A stretch of 58,359 bases of DNA from Bacteroidales bacterium UBA5762 (GCA_002418865.1 DIEY01000040.1:1-58359), one strand, 5' to 3'. Shown: positions 36,101-44,854, counted from the first letter of the stretch. Numbers and translations are program-made. The notes: generated by a model from the letters alone, not told the origin.

Positions 36101-36893
36101 TGCCCGTTGCTGCACCATTAAATGGCTCTACTGTGGTCGGAAAATTATGCGTTTCGGCTTTGAGCGAAATAACCGAGGCTATAGGACTGAGCACAAAATA
36201 ATCAGGAAGGGTAGGATTTTTAGGTGAAAATTGTAAAATCTGAGGACCCGATAAAAAGGCCACGTTATCTTTATAAGCCGAAATGACTCGATTGGGATTT
36301 TTTTGTGTGGTGGCTTTGATTAGTTCAAATAAAGTATAAGGTTTCCTTTGGCCATCAATGATAAAACTACCATTAAATATCTTATGACGACAATGCTCGG
36401 AATTTACCTGCGAAAAACCAAACACTTCACTATCGGTCAATTTTCGTCCCATTGATCGACTAATTTCTTCGAGATATTCGATTTCCTCTTTACGAAGTGC
36501 AAGTCCTGCCTTTTCGTTATAAGCTGCAATATCTTCGATAAACTCAACAGGCGCAGGCAAACGATCCATTCGGAAAATATCCTGATGAAGATTTTCATAA
36601 ATTGACTCGAGCATACGATCATAATCATCACCCGACTTCATCGTTCTGAACTCTTCTAAGCGAAGGATACCCGAAATTCCCATAATCTGAGTGATTTCAA
36701 CGGCATTCGTACTAAATGGCGTAATCATCTCACGCCTTGGCCCTATAAACCTTCCTTCTAAACTACCTTCTTCAATCCATTCTGCTTCATGAAAAAGCCA
36801 TCTGAGTTTATCTATATCTTCTGGTAGAAGAGCGCTTAAGCATTCTATTACATAAACTTTTGCAGCATCCTTCGATCGAAAAATGAATATCAT
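33195..36893 (-). CDS. purL: Phosphoribosylformylglycinamidine synthase, large single-chain form
   Basis: This protein of about 1232 residues makes FGAM from FGAR, glutamine and ATP, the fourth step of purine synthesis. It carries both halves in one chain, as in gamma-proteobacteria. The synthetase part has SQVNSEHCRHKIF, ETHNFPTTVEPFNGAATGSG, VHDHGAGGHLNALSELV and HDVSAGGLIVTLLE. The C-terminal glutaminase has the nucleophile Cys in LGVCNGCQLMAEL and the histidine and glutamate in WVAHAEGRF. The start was set at the ATG at 36893; the frame could extend 33 codons further but a -7 box (complement of 36942-36949) lies inside that extension. deoD follows 69 bp later. Confidence 0.97.
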   Translation of the reverse strand: MIFIFRSKDAAKVYVIECLSALLPEDIDKLRWLFHEAEWIEEGSLEGRFIGPRREMITPFSTNAVEITQIMGISGILRLEEFRTMKSGDDYDRMLESIYENLHQDIFRMDRLPAPVEFIEDIAAYNEKAGLALRKEEIEYLEEISRSMGRKLTDSEVFGFSQVNSEHCRHKIFNGSFIIDGQRKPYTLFELIKATTQKNPNRVISAYKDNVAFLSGPQILQFSPKNPTLPDYFVLSPIASVISLKAETHNFPTTVEPFNGAATGSGGEIRDRMAGGQGSIPLAGTAVYMTSYPRTAPQRPWESYMSERKWLYHAPAQILIKASNGASDYGNKFGQPLICGSLLTFEHQTGNIIYGYDKVIMLAGGVGYANAAHSQKKHPEPGDKIVVMGGDNYRIGMGGGAVSSVDTGRYENSIELNAIQRSNPEMQKRVANALRAMCEQSDNPVVSVHDHGAGGHLNALSELVDDEGGIIYLDKLPLGDPTLSAKEIIGNESQERMGLLMKQKDIEFLEKVAQRERAPMYEVGHITGNECFIVEDSRNHQRPIDLRIEYLFGKPPRLVLEDKSKPDESEFLVYNPSLWHEYLVQVLQCEAVACKDWLTNKVDRSVTGRIAHQQTAGPLQLPLNNLGVVALDYDGITGIATAIGHAPAVGLIEPEAASRLSVAEALTNLVWAPLAYGLKGVSLSANWMWPCYNDGEFARLYRAVEAVSQFTIALGINIPTGKDSLSMTQKYPDGSKVLSPGTVIISSAAEVSNIRNVVSPVIQTVYPSYLIYIDFSSGEFHLGGSIFAQILNSVGETPPDVKDAAYFVRAFHAVQQLVEQNYIIAGHDVSAGGLIVTLLEMHFSQPDVGSRLQLDAMGEPDLIRLLFSEKPAVVVQTDKLPEVVEILDRNSLCWAIIGQLDPKREMRMLHGHHEYVMDIDELRNKWFYSSYLLDRLQSGNGKAKERFENYARMERKMKFPNDFTGRMYDLGIDSRRKSTSGIKAAIIREKGSNGEREMAYALWLAGFDVKDVHVTDLVSGRETLDEVQMIVFVGGFSNSDVLGSAKGWAGAFLYNSKARASLERFYRRHDTLSLGVCNGCQLMAELNLIYPGHEQRFEMLPNESQKFESTFLTVRIPENHSVMLSSLEGSELGIWVAHAEGRFYFPYEENCYQIAAKYSYNFFPGNPNGSMYDAAAVVSEDGRHLAIMPHLERSIFPWQWGYYPHNRKNDEVSPWMIAFVNARKWIENKNKK

Positions 36894-36941
36894 TGTAAGC
36901 CTTGATTGATATTTTAAACTCGCTTGCGAATCTTTTATCGG

Positions 36942-36949
36942 CAAAGATA
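36942..36949 (-). promoter_or_regulatory. -7 promoter element of purL
   Basis: TATCTTTG on the minus strand; transcription from about 36935 supports the ATG at 36893. I see no purine riboswitch in the 40-nt leader. Confidence 0.55.
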
Positions 36950-37100
36950 ATGACCTTTTTCTACCCAATGTTTTTAAGAATCTTTTCATCATCTACTGTT
37001 TTCCTATCGTATTTACTATCTTTATTTCAACACTTTAGAAGCAGTTTTAAGCTTATATCCCAGATTTTATTTACTTTTGATTTATATTTTTCGATGGCTT

Positions 37101-38039
37101 ATGAATAACCCAAGAAAATTGAAAACCCTTCAATACGAAGAAATTGAAAAAATATTGGAAAGCACTGATAAAAAACTCATTTTCGAAAAAACCAATATTA
37201 TACCCGATAGTGAAGATCTTTACGAAAAACTGAAAGAATATGTGGCTTACGAAGATATTAGTCGACAAGCGGTCTTGGGAATCGATATTTTTAAATACAG
37301 TTCTTACGGCGTACAGGAACAAACCTTAATCCCATTTTTGTTTAAAACCATGTATCGCATGACGGTTGACCTTTGTCTTACAGATCACCGCTTCATATTT
37401 CAGAAATACGATAGAGAATATTTCGAAAAACATTTCATCAGCACAGGTGACGGAGGCTATATTTTGTTCGATACACCCTTACATGCACTGATTTTTGCCA
37501 TCAATTTTGCACTTGTGCTTCGTATTTACAATGCTTACCACCTTTATCCCAAGCTGAGAAAAATTCTGGGAGGAGTGTCGATGCGATATGCCATTACCCT
37601 CGATAAGATTTACTTGTTCGAAAACAACTTTTATGGTCGTGGTATTATTAATTGTGCTCGCATACTCATGAAAGATGACCTCAATCGCTGTCTCATCGAT
37701 GAGAATGTTCATCGCTGGTTTACTATCAATATGGAAGGCGTAGAAAATCTTCAGGTCATTACTATCAATGAAATTGCAAATATCTACGATTATAGAACTT
37801 ATGATACTTCTTTACTTGAAACTTCAACCGATGAGATTTTTCAGCACGACGTTACACGACGCTATGGCATCATCAATGCCGACATATTAAAAATAGGAAA
37901 AATTTCTTCCAAGGAAACCGACCTTTCTATTTACAACCTTCATCTGCAGGTTACTTTAAATATTTCGAGCGCTGGTGAACCTCATCAGAAAAAAACCATC
38001 ACCTTTAGCCTGGGAAATTTGAATACCGCCGGAATTTAA
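37101..38039 (+). CDS. Class III nucleotidyl-cyclase-like protein, standalone
   Basis: This 312-residue soluble protein is not a family I can name, but its middle (about residues 55-205) has the order of motifs of a class III nucleotidyl cyclase. VLGIDIFKYS gives a metal-type Asp62, STGDGGYILFD gives Asp117, and FYGRGIINCARILM gives Asn184 and Arg187 at the transition-state positions. The purine-selecting Lys upstream of GDG is missing and the usual Asp before the VN motif is Asn. It could therefore use another nucleotide or be a non-catalytic relative. The rest (205-312) is beta-rich and unassigned. The ATG at 37101 was chosen over a TTG 24 bases upstream. It stands alone between purL and a peptidase gene. 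Confidence 0.65.
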   Translation: MNNPRKLKTLQYEEIEKILESTDKKLIFEKTNIIPDSEDLYEKLKEYVAYEDISRQAVLGIDIFKYSSYGVQEQTLIPFLFKTMYRMTVDLCLTDHRFIFQKYDREYFEKHFISTGDGGYILFDTPLHALIFAINFALVLRIYNAYHLYPKLRKILGGVSMRYAITLDKIYLFENNFYGRGIINCARILMKDDLNRCLIDENVHRWFTINMEGVENLQVITINEIANIYDYRTYDTSLLETSTDEIFQHDVTRRYGIINADILKIGKISSKETDLSIYNLHLQVTLNISSAGEPHQKKTITFSLGNLNTAGI

Positions 38040-38117
38040 ACCGTTTTCCGAAAAATTAGCTTATTTTGATGCATGTCGAAAATTTCAATCTATAGTCAAA
38101 TTTAAACCCCAACTCAC

Positions 38118-39599
38118 TTATTTGTTCTCAGTTTTTTGCAAAGAAGGAGAAAGTTCGTAAGACTCGCGCTGTTGGGGACTCTGTTTGGATAGAAAACTAT
38201 TTATTCGACTGAGACTACGCGAAAAAGCTGTCTGACTAAATTGTGTAGTTTGTTTTCTCACTTCGCTTGGATTCTGTTTATAGAGGGCAAGCCATTGAAC
38301 GAGCTTAGCCTGATATTCTCTAAGGTTTTCCGTAGTTTGAGTCTCAATTTCCTTCGAAATTTGAGGAATGAGCCTAGTATAATTTGTTTCAATTTTATCA
38401 CTATAGGTTTTGAAACTTAAATATGCATGAGCTAAAGGTATGTCATTCAGTGAAAGTGGTTCAAAATGTAATTTTTGTGCATCTTTCAATTTTCGCGATT
38501 GCATATTTTCAGGGGCCGCCAGCATTCCACAAAATAAAGGCGTAAACGATTGTGTACAAGGCCTATAAGGAGCCAGCCAGAGTACACAGCCAAAATCAAC
38601 AGGGTAACCGCTCTGAAGCTGGGCAACGAAACCATAACGCGTATGCTCTGCACAAATGGAGTTGGAACCTTCATAATGCGGGTGCCAACTCCCTTCAGCT
38701 TCTTCCTTTTCTTTTATGGCTTCTTCCTGTTGATGTGCTCCTAATAAATCCATCAGGCTTTCTACACTGATTCTTCCCTTGGGATAAATCGCCCATGGAA
38801 ATTCATCTTCCATAGCAAAAGTCTGTCCTGATAATTGATTCAAGGCATACCACATTCGCATGACATTTACAGGATGATTCTGGTTTTCGGCTTTGCCATA
38901 AGCTTTCCGAAAATTAAAATCTCCGTCTTTAGCCCTATCATACCATCCCCTTTCTTCAGCATATCGGATAAGATCGGGACTGGCGATCACATTTTCCACA
39001 TCATTCAAATCAACCTCGGTTATGGTATAATAATTTGGAATGATAGCCAGAGCATCATCGGGAATACGTTTAGCTACATAATGTTTACCATAAACCACCG
39101 AGAGCATCCATGCCTCGTTGGGATCGGCAATGCAATAGGTACGACCCGAAGAATTATATCCTTTCTCATCTATCAATTTAGCACCAATTTCAACGGCTTC
39201 TCTGGCAGTATGAGCCTGACTTGCCATGGCATTTCGTAATTCCCATGTAATGCCACCATCGGTCAAGATAGGCTTATCTTCGCGTGAAGCACAAGCATTC
39301 GATGCAATCACCACACCATACTCATTCATGTAAGCATCGGAAAAATGCATTCCTGGCATCTCGAGCCAAAGATATTTGCATTGATTCTTGCCATAGTAAT
39401 TGGCCGGCACTAAATAAATATTAAAATAAACCTCACCATAATCGTCTTCGTTATGTGCGAACAACACCGACCCATCTACTGTAATATTCCGCCCAACCAT
39501 CACCGAAAAGCATTCGAATCTATCCTGGGCTCTGGCACCCAACGAAAATGCCAAACAAGCAACCATCCATAAACACCATATCCTCATCTTCATTTTCAT
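38118..39599 (-). CDS. C69 family dipeptidase, secreted
   Basis: This 493-residue peptidase of the N-terminal-nucleophile superfamily has a signal peptide (MKMKMRIWCLWMVACLAFSL, ending near ARA) followed at once by the mature N-terminus with the nucleophile Cys in FECFSVMVGRNITVDGSVLF and AHNEDD. Later segments YGVVIASNACASRED, GKHYVAKRIPDDALAIIPN and WYALNQLSGQTF match the PepD/C69 family, which cleaves dipeptides. The start at 39599 places the signal peptide correctly. An ATG at 39740 is open and sits just after a -7 box, but would add 47 unlikely residues. It converges with the cyclase-like gene. Confidence 0.9.
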   Translation of the reverse strand: MKMKMRIWCLWMVACLAFSLGARAQDRFECFSVMVGRNITVDGSVLFAHNEDDYGEVYFNIYLVPANYYGKNQCKYLWLEMPGMHFSDAYMNEYGVVIASNACASREDKPILTDGGITWELRNAMASQAHTAREAVEIGAKLIDEKGYNSSGRTYCIADPNEAWMLSVVYGKHYVAKRIPDDALAIIPNYYTITEVDLNDVENVIASPDLIRYAEERGWYDRAKDGDFNFRKAYGKAENQNHPVNVMRMWYALNQLSGQTFAMEDEFPWAIYPKGRISVESLMDLLGAHQQEEAIKEKEEAEGSWHPHYEGSNSICAEHTRYGFVAQLQSGYPVDFGCVLWLAPYRPCTQSFTPLFCGMLAAPENMQSRKLKDAQKLHFEPLSLNDIPLAHAYLSFKTYSDKIETNYTRLIPQISKEIETQTTENLREYQAKLVQWLALYKQNPSEVRKQTTQFSQTAFSRSLSRINSFLSKQSPQQRESYELSPSLQKTENK

Positions 39600-40196
39600 T
39601 GAATTTATCATTAATGTATTGATAAGCAATTTTTTCGCAATTCTCAAAAATAAACTAAATCCGTAATATATGGGAAAATAATATTTAAAATGTTGTAAAT
39701 GAATATTTTGAAAGAATTTTCTTTCTCCAGTAAATACCATCTATCCTTGCTCAAAAGTAAGGATTTTCTTTTCCCTTATCGAGGATTGGTTGAAACACAG
39801 CTAAAATGAATGAATATGCTCAATTCCAATGCTCTTAGCTTCTATTTCCGCAGAGGCATATTTTAACAAGTTGTGGGCATAAATAGAATTTGATATGAAA
39901 TCACTTTAACCTTAAAACTAGCTTCCTATTAGCTAAACATTTTAAATTCTCACCTAAATTTTTTAGCAAATTGGTTTAGATTTTAATTGATTATTGATGA
40001 ATATGAATAAAAATTCATGTTTTTTCTTGATATTCAAGAATATTTATTCATTCGTTTATACATATCTAATTGATATTCAATTTATTTGAGTTTCACGAAA
40101 TGATTAAGGATTATACAGGGTGAAATGCTATTCGTAAAAACTTTTTCACTGAATGATAATGAATTAGAGCATAATATAGAAATATTTAGTTATTTT
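39600..40196. other. Intergenic region upstream of the C69 dipeptidase
   Basis: AT-rich with no convincing gene. It contains the putative dipeptidase promoter at 39752-39759. The 11-mer TTGATATTCAA occurs at 40027-40037 and 40070-40080 and is also found inside both Fic-flanking repeats; this may be a binding site or chance. Confidence 0.45.
39752..39759 (-). promoter_or_regulatory. -7 promoter element of the C69 dipeptidase gene
   Basis: TACTTTTG on the minus strand. It implies a leader of about 145 nt to the ATG at 39599, or a nearly leaderless start if the ATG at 39740 were used. Confidence 0.45.
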
Positions 40197-40228
40197 TTTG
40201 GAAAGTTTCATAAATACCCTTACTTTTG
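40197..40228 (+). promoter_or_regulatory. Strong Bacteroidota promoter for a short plus-strand transcript
   Basis: TTTG (40197-40200) and TACTTTTG (40221-40228) are separated by 20 bp, an ideal match to the -33/-7 promoter. The next real plus-strand gene is far away (trxB at 47089). Confidence 0.65.
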
Positions 40229-40234
40229 CGTAAG

Positions 40235-40335
40235 AATGAAACTGAATCATAAGATTTTGTTTTCATTGGTTTGTAAATTGTTTTTGGTTAAAGTTTGGAG
40301 AGACGGGGGAGCATTCCCCCGTTTTCCGTTTTTTT
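40235..40335 (+). ncRNA. Candidate small RNA of about 100 nt
   Basis: Transcription from the promoter at 40197-40228 would start near 40235 and end at the hairpin ACGGGGGA / TCCCCCGT (40303-40310 with 40315-40322), followed by a T7 run at 40329-40335. No protein gene fits between. A frame starting MKLNHKILFSLVCKLF reads through the terminator and is unlikely to be real. The RNA converges on clpB, so it could be an independent sRNA or an antisense to the clpB 3' end. Confidence 0.45.
40303..40335 (+). terminator. Intrinsic terminator of the candidate small RNA
   Basis: An 8-bp GC-rich stem with a GCAT loop, then TTTTCCG and seven T residues on the plus strand. Confidence 0.75.
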
Positions 40336-40364
40336 ATGGAACCTCATTAATAGTTGTTGGTTTA

Positions 40365-40406
40365 AAATAAAAAATGAGGGCAGCGAGCATTCCACTAACT
40401 ACCCTC
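40365..40406 (-). terminator. Intrinsic terminator of clpB
   Basis: On the minus strand GAGGGTAG pairs with CTGCCCTC, including one G-U pair that works only in this orientation, and is followed by ATTTTTTATTTT. It lies 30 bp after the clpB stop. Confidence 0.75.
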
Positions 40407-40435
40407 GAATTTTTAAAGTTACCTTTATTTCAGGC

Positions 40436-43036
40436 TTAATTGCTTGTTTCGTTACGGAATATAATTCCTTCCAAATTGGCATCGGCCACGATGGTGAGGT
40501 CTTTATCAACATCACCGGCGAGGATTTTTTTCGATAGCACGTTCAGAACCTCGCGCTGCATAGCTCTTTTAATAGGTCGAGCACCAAACTGGGCATCAAA
40601 ACCAGCCTTTGCAATGTATTCGACAGCCTTGTCGGTATATTTCAACTGTATTTCGTTGGCTGCCAGTGTTGTGGCCAAACGCTCAAACTGTAGTCTCACA
40701 ATCTGAATAACTTCATCAAAGGTCAAGGGTTTAAACATGATGATTTCGTCCACCCTATTAAGAAATTCAGGCCGAATTGTTTTTTTAAGCAAATCCATCA
40801 CTTCATCACGGGTTTGTTCTAAAACCTTAGGATCAATCTGCTTGGCATTTTCAGGTATTCGTTCCTGAATCAGATGCGACCCTATATTAGAAGTCATGAT
40901 GATGATGGTATTTTTGAAATTGGCTGTACGTCCTTTATTATCGGTGAGTCGGCCATCGTCGAGCACCTGCAGGAGGATATTGAATACATCAGGATGTGCT
41001 TTTTCGATTTCATCGAGCAGGATGACGGAATAAGGTTTGCGGCGCACGGCTTCGGTAAGCTGGCCACTTTCTTCGTAACCCACATATCCTGGTGGAGCAC
41101 CAATCAAGCGCGAAACCGAGTGTCGTTCCTGATATTCCGACATATCTATTCTAACCATGTTATTCTCGTCGTTGAACAGAAATTCGGCTAAAGCTCTAGC
41201 TAATTCGGTCTTTCCTACACCAGTAGTTCCCAGAAATATAAATGAACCGACCGGTCGTTTGGGATCCTGCAGTCCAGCACGGCTGCGTCGAATAGCATCG
41301 GCTACCGCACTAATGGCTTCATCCTGTCCTACTATGCGTTTATGCAAATATTCTTCGAGATGAAGCAGTTTTTCACGCTCACTCTGCAGCATACGGCTTA
41401 CCGGTATGCCCGTCCATTTGCTAACCACTTCAGCTACTTCTTCGGCACTTACTTCTTCATTAATCATGGGTTTATCACCCTGAATCTCTGCCAGCTTTTT
41501 TCTCAGTTGTTCGATTTGTTGCTCAGCATCACGCATCTTACCATATCTGAGTTCGGCCACTCTGCCATAGTTTCCTTCTCTTTCAGCCTGTTCAGCAGCA
41601 ATTCTATAATCTTCTATCTCTTTCTTCTTTTGCTGAATCTGGTCAATCAAATTTTTCTCCGATTGCCATTTGGCTCTCAGTACATTACGTTCTTCAGAAA
41701 GATTGGCAATTTCATGATTGAGCTGCTCGAGCTTCTCTTTATCACCTTCACGTTTAATAGCTTCTCTTTCAATCTCAAGCTGACGAATCCGACGCTCCAC
41801 GGTTTCCAGTTCCTCGGGCAATGAATTGATTTCGAGCCTCAATTTTGCAGCGGCTTCATCAATCAGGTCGATGGCCTTATCGGGCAAAAAACGATCGGTG
41901 ATATAACGTTGAGACAACTCCACCGCAGCTATGATGGCTTCATCTTTTATTCTGACTTTATGATGATTTTCGTAACGTTCTCTTAAACCTCTAAGAATGG
42001 AAATAGTCGAATCGGCATCGGGTTCATCTATCATCACGGTCTGGAAACGACGTTCCAAAGCCTTATCCTTTTCGAAATATTTTTGATATTCTTTTAAAGT
42101 AGTGGCGCCAATTGCTCGCAATTCGCCTCGTGCAAGAGCAGGCTTCATAATATTTGCAGCATCCATGGCACCTTCGCCTCCGCCTGCTCCTACTAAAGTA
42201 TGAATCTCATCGATGAATAAAATAATTTCCCCTTCCGAACTTGTAACTTCTTTAATGACAGCCTTTAAACGATCTTCGAATTCTCCCTTGTATTTAGCAC
42301 CGGCTATCAAGGCACCCATGTCGAGAGAATAAATCTGCTTGGTCTTCAGATTTTCGGGCACATCTCCATTGATAATTCTAAAAGCCAATCCTTCAACTAT
42401 GGCAGTTTTTCCAACCCCAGGTTCTCCTATCAAAATAGGATTGTTTTTTGTGCGTCGCGAAAGAATCTGCAATACACGCCTTATTTCTTCATCACGTCCA
42501 ATGACGGGATCAAGCTTCCCCTTTCGTGCCATTTCATTCAAATTAATGGCATAACGATTCAAGGCATTGTAATTCTCATCCGAAGTCATGCTGTCAACCT
42601 TCGAGCCTTTACGCATCTGTTGAATAGCTTCTTCGAGGTCTTTACGAGCAACACCCTGAGATTTTAATATAGAGGCTACAGCATCATTACCAGCTACCAG
42701 CGATAGCAAAAGATGTTCAATGGCCACATACTCATCCCCCATTTCACGAGCAATGGTAATACCTCTCTGTAACATCTGACTACTTTCACGCGATAGCAAT
42801 AACTCCCCTCCACTTACCCTCGGATAGGTTTCTATCAATTTTTGTCCTTCCCTTAATATAAAGGCGGGATTCGCTCCTACTTTTTTCAACAAAAATGGTG
42901 TAACCTGTTCGTCTTTTTCGAGCAGAGCCACCAAAAAATGTCCAGTTTCTATCTGCCCATGCTGTTTTTCTTGTGCCAACAACTGGGCTTCCTGGATAAT
43001 TTCTTGAGATTTAACAGTAAAATTATTAAGATTCAT
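40436..43036 (-). CDS. clpB: ATP-dependent disaggregase ClpB
   Basis: ClpB (866 aa) is a hexameric AAA+ protein that pulls proteins out of aggregates together with DnaK. The N-terminal Clp repeats (1-145) are followed by the first ATPase domain with GEPGVGKTAIVEG near residue 200, the middle coiled coil (about 395-520, with EETVERRIRQL-type heptads in Glu/Arg/Leu), and the second ATPase domain with GTTGVGKTELAR near residue 600 and a C-terminal lid. The ATG at 43036 begins MNLNNFTVKSQEII, the normal N-terminus, with an AGGAG-type ribosome site upstream; a TTG 18 bases out was not used. A sigma-70-like promoter lies at 43104-43132. Confidence 0.97.
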   Translation of the reverse strand: MNLNNFTVKSQEIIQEAQLLAQEKQHGQIETGHFLVALLEKDEQVTPFLLKKVGANPAFILREGQKLIETYPRVSGGELLLSRESSQMLQRGITIAREMGDEYVAIEHLLLSLVAGNDAVASILKSQGVARKDLEEAIQQMRKGSKVDSMTSDENYNALNRYAINLNEMARKGKLDPVIGRDEEIRRVLQILSRRTKNNPILIGEPGVGKTAIVEGLAFRIINGDVPENLKTKQIYSLDMGALIAGAKYKGEFEDRLKAVIKEVTSSEGEIILFIDEIHTLVGAGGGEGAMDAANIMKPALARGELRAIGATTLKEYQKYFEKDKALERRFQTVMIDEPDADSTISILRGLRERYENHHKVRIKDEAIIAAVELSQRYITDRFLPDKAIDLIDEAAAKLRLEINSLPEELETVERRIRQLEIEREAIKREGDKEKLEQLNHEIANLSEERNVLRAKWQSEKNLIDQIQQKKKEIEDYRIAAEQAEREGNYGRVAELRYGKMRDAEQQIEQLRKKLAEIQGDKPMINEEVSAEEVAEVVSKWTGIPVSRMLQSEREKLLHLEEYLHKRIVGQDEAISAVADAIRRSRAGLQDPKRPVGSFIFLGTTGVGKTELARALAEFLFNDENNMVRIDMSEYQERHSVSRLIGAPPGYVGYEESGQLTEAVRRKPYSVILLDEIEKAHPDVFNILLQVLDDGRLTDNKGRTANFKNTIIIMTSNIGSHLIQERIPENAKQIDPKVLEQTRDEVMDLLKKTIRPEFLNRVDEIIMFKPLTFDEVIQIVRLQFERLATTLAANEIQLKYTDKAVEYIAKAGFDAQFGARPIKRAMQREVLNVLSKKILAGDVDKDLTIVADANLEGIIFRNETSN

Positions 43037-43103
43037 ATCTTGAACTCCTTCCAAATTTTCTAATATTCTCTTGCTCTACTCAATTGGCTTGCCACTCTTG
43101 CTT

Positions 43104-43132
43104 TATAAACAGATTATCTCAATTTATGTCAA
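43104..43132 (-). promoter_or_regulatory. TTGACA-N17-TTTATA promoter-like sequence upstream of clpB
   Basis: On the minus strand TTGACA (complement of 43127-43132) and TTTATA (complement of 43104-43109) are 17 bp apart. This is the classical sigma-70 arrangement rather than the TAnnTTTG type used elsewhere in the window. A TTGTCTTA/TAAGACAA inverted repeat lies just upstream. It may reflect distinct heat-shock control. The rest of the gap up to 43363 is AT-rich without a gene. Confidence 0.4.
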
Positions 43133-43363
43133 ATTGTCTTAAAAATTTATCCTTCTTTTCTATAAAATAAGACAAAATGTCATTTATTGTAAAATTTATA
43201 GGGCAACGCTTTTAAAGGAAGGAAAATACAATCTTAAAAATGGCGTCTATCAATAATTCATCTAAAATAAATTTGTTGCATATCAACTCACTAAGTCGAA
43301 ATTTTCTCGAGAAGTTGATGAATTTGGTTTAAAAGAAAATTCTATCCAAAAGATTGTTCATAA

Positions 43364-44854
43364 TCAATCTCTATCGTAAAGTTGTGTTAAATCGAGCAGT
43401 TTATTTAAAATTCGCTCATTATAATCTGATGTTTTAAAACGCCATTGCCAGTTATTGGATGATGTTCCAGGAGTATTCATTCGGGCTGTATAATCGAGTT
43501 CGAGGATATCCTGCATGGGAGCTATAGCAATATAAGCAACAGAGCTCCAGGCTAATCGAATAAATTTCCATACGGTATTTTCGTTTCCTCCTGATAAATA
43601 ACGCAAAATTCCATATTTGGACTCATTATCCAGTTCATTGTACCAGCCAAGAGTAGTATTGTTGTCGTGAGTACCCGTGTAGCAAATACAATTATAAGTT
43701 GTGTAGTTGTGAGGAAGATATTCGTTGTTTTTCATTGGTGAAAAGGCAAATTGCAGAACTTTCATCCCCGGAAATTGGAAATGGTCTCTTAGTTCTTCAA
43801 CATCAGGAGTTATAACTCCAAGATCCTCGGCAATAATAGGCAAAGTGCCAAGCTCTTGTTGTACAGTCTCGAAAAGCTCTACGCCAGGTGCCTCTATCCA
43901 TTCCCCATTGATAGCAGTGGTTTCTCCGAAAGGAACCGCCCAATAAGCCGCAAATCCACGGAAATGATCGATTCGTATCAGATCATAAAGTGAAAGAGCT
44001 GATTTTATTCTATCTAACCACCAAGCGAAACCGGTTTGCTTTAAATATTCCCAATTGTATAGCGGATTTCCCCATAATTGTCCTGTTTCACTAAAATAAT
44101 CAGGTGGAACCCCTGCAACAAAAGTAGGATTACGGTTTTCGTCGAATTGAAAAACTTCGGGATGCGACCATGCATCGGCACTGTCGTGCGCAATAAAAAT
44201 GGGTATATCTCCAATGATATTAATCTCATTTTGATTCGCATAAGTTTTCAGGGCCTTCCATTGCTCAAAAAACACAAATTGCAAGAATTTCCAAAACTCA
44301 ATTTCTGTTGGATGAGATAGGATAAATTCATCCAAAGCATTCCGATGTCGCATTTTATAAGGTTCATCCCACAGATGCCATGGCCTTCCTCCATGAAAAG
44401 ATTTCAATTCCATAAAGATGGCATAATCGTCGAGCCAGGATTGATTCTCAGCACAAAAATTGCTAAAGACCATATTCTCATCGGATGAAGCCAATTTTTT
44501 AAATCCTCTAAAAGCTTCCTGTAAGGTTTTGAATTTGAATTCAATGACGGGTCCAAAATCAACGTAATTGTCATTTCCAGGTGCATTATCGAGTTCTGAT
44601 GCGTTGAGCCATCCTTTTTCAACAAGTTTTTCAAAGTCGATAAGCAAAGGATTTCCGGCAAAAGTTGAAAAACTCTGATAAGGTGAATCCCCATAACCGG
44701 TTGGGCCCAAAGGAAGAATTTGCCAGATTTTTTGCTTGGCCTTTACCAAAAAATCAACAAAATTAAAAGCATTCCTACCTAAAGTTCCTATGCCATAAGG
44801 CCCTGGCAATGAGGTAATATGTAATAAAATGCCACTTTTTCTTTCTATCTTCAT
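43364..44854 (-). CDS. malQ: 4-alpha-glucanotransferase
   Basis: MalQ (496 aa, GH77) moves alpha-1,4-glucan segments between maltodextrins in the cytosol. The start KSGILLHITSLPGPYGIGTLG is typical. The nucleophile is Asp296 in RIDHFRGFAAYW, the acid/base Glu343 in PIIAEDLGVITPD and the third carboxylate Asp397 in TGTHDNNT. The length is that of the short bacterial form without extra starch-binding domains. It is 94 bp downstream of the sugar transporter on the same strand, so the pair likely takes up and processes malto-oligosaccharides. Confidence 0.97.
   Translation of the reverse strand: MKIERKSGILLHITSLPGPYGIGTLGRNAFNFVDFLVKAKQKIWQILPLGPTGYGDSPYQSFSTFAGNPLLIDFEKLVEKGWLNASELDNAPGNDNYVDFGPVIEFKFKTLQEAFRGFKKLASSDENMVFSNFCAENQSWLDDYAIFMELKSFHGGRPWHLWDEPYKMRHRNALDEFILSHPTEIEFWKFLQFVFFEQWKALKTYANQNEINIIGDIPIFIAHDSADAWSHPEVFQFDENRNPTFVAGVPPDYFSETGQLWGNPLYNWEYLKQTGFAWWLDRIKSALSLYDLIRIDHFRGFAAYWAVPFGETTAINGEWIEAPGVELFETVQQELGTLPIIAEDLGVITPDVEELRDHFQFPGMKVLQFAFSPMKNNEYLPHNYTTYNCICYTGTHDNNTTLGWYNELDNESKYGILRYLSGGNENTVWKFIRLAWSSVAYIAIAPMQDILELDYTARMNTPGTSSNNWQWRFKTSDYNERILNKLLDLTQLYDRD

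Noticed and set aside
36902..37108. A 68-codon plus-strand gene
   Set aside because: It is hydrophobic by base composition, overlaps the purL promoter in antisense and the start of the cyclase-like gene, and has no motif.
37101..38039. Pycsar-type phage defence
   Set aside because: The cyclase-like gene has no adjacent effector with a cyclic-nucleotide sensor; neighbours are purL and a dipeptidase.
40027..40080. Paired TTGATATTCAA sites as an operator
   Set aside because: The 11-mer is AT-rich and also lies inside the Fic-flanking repeats; no gene start is close enough to make a clear case.
40125..40370. An 81-codon plus-strand protein gene
   Set aside because: The frame runs across a strong promoter and a terminator hairpin and has no recognisable domain.
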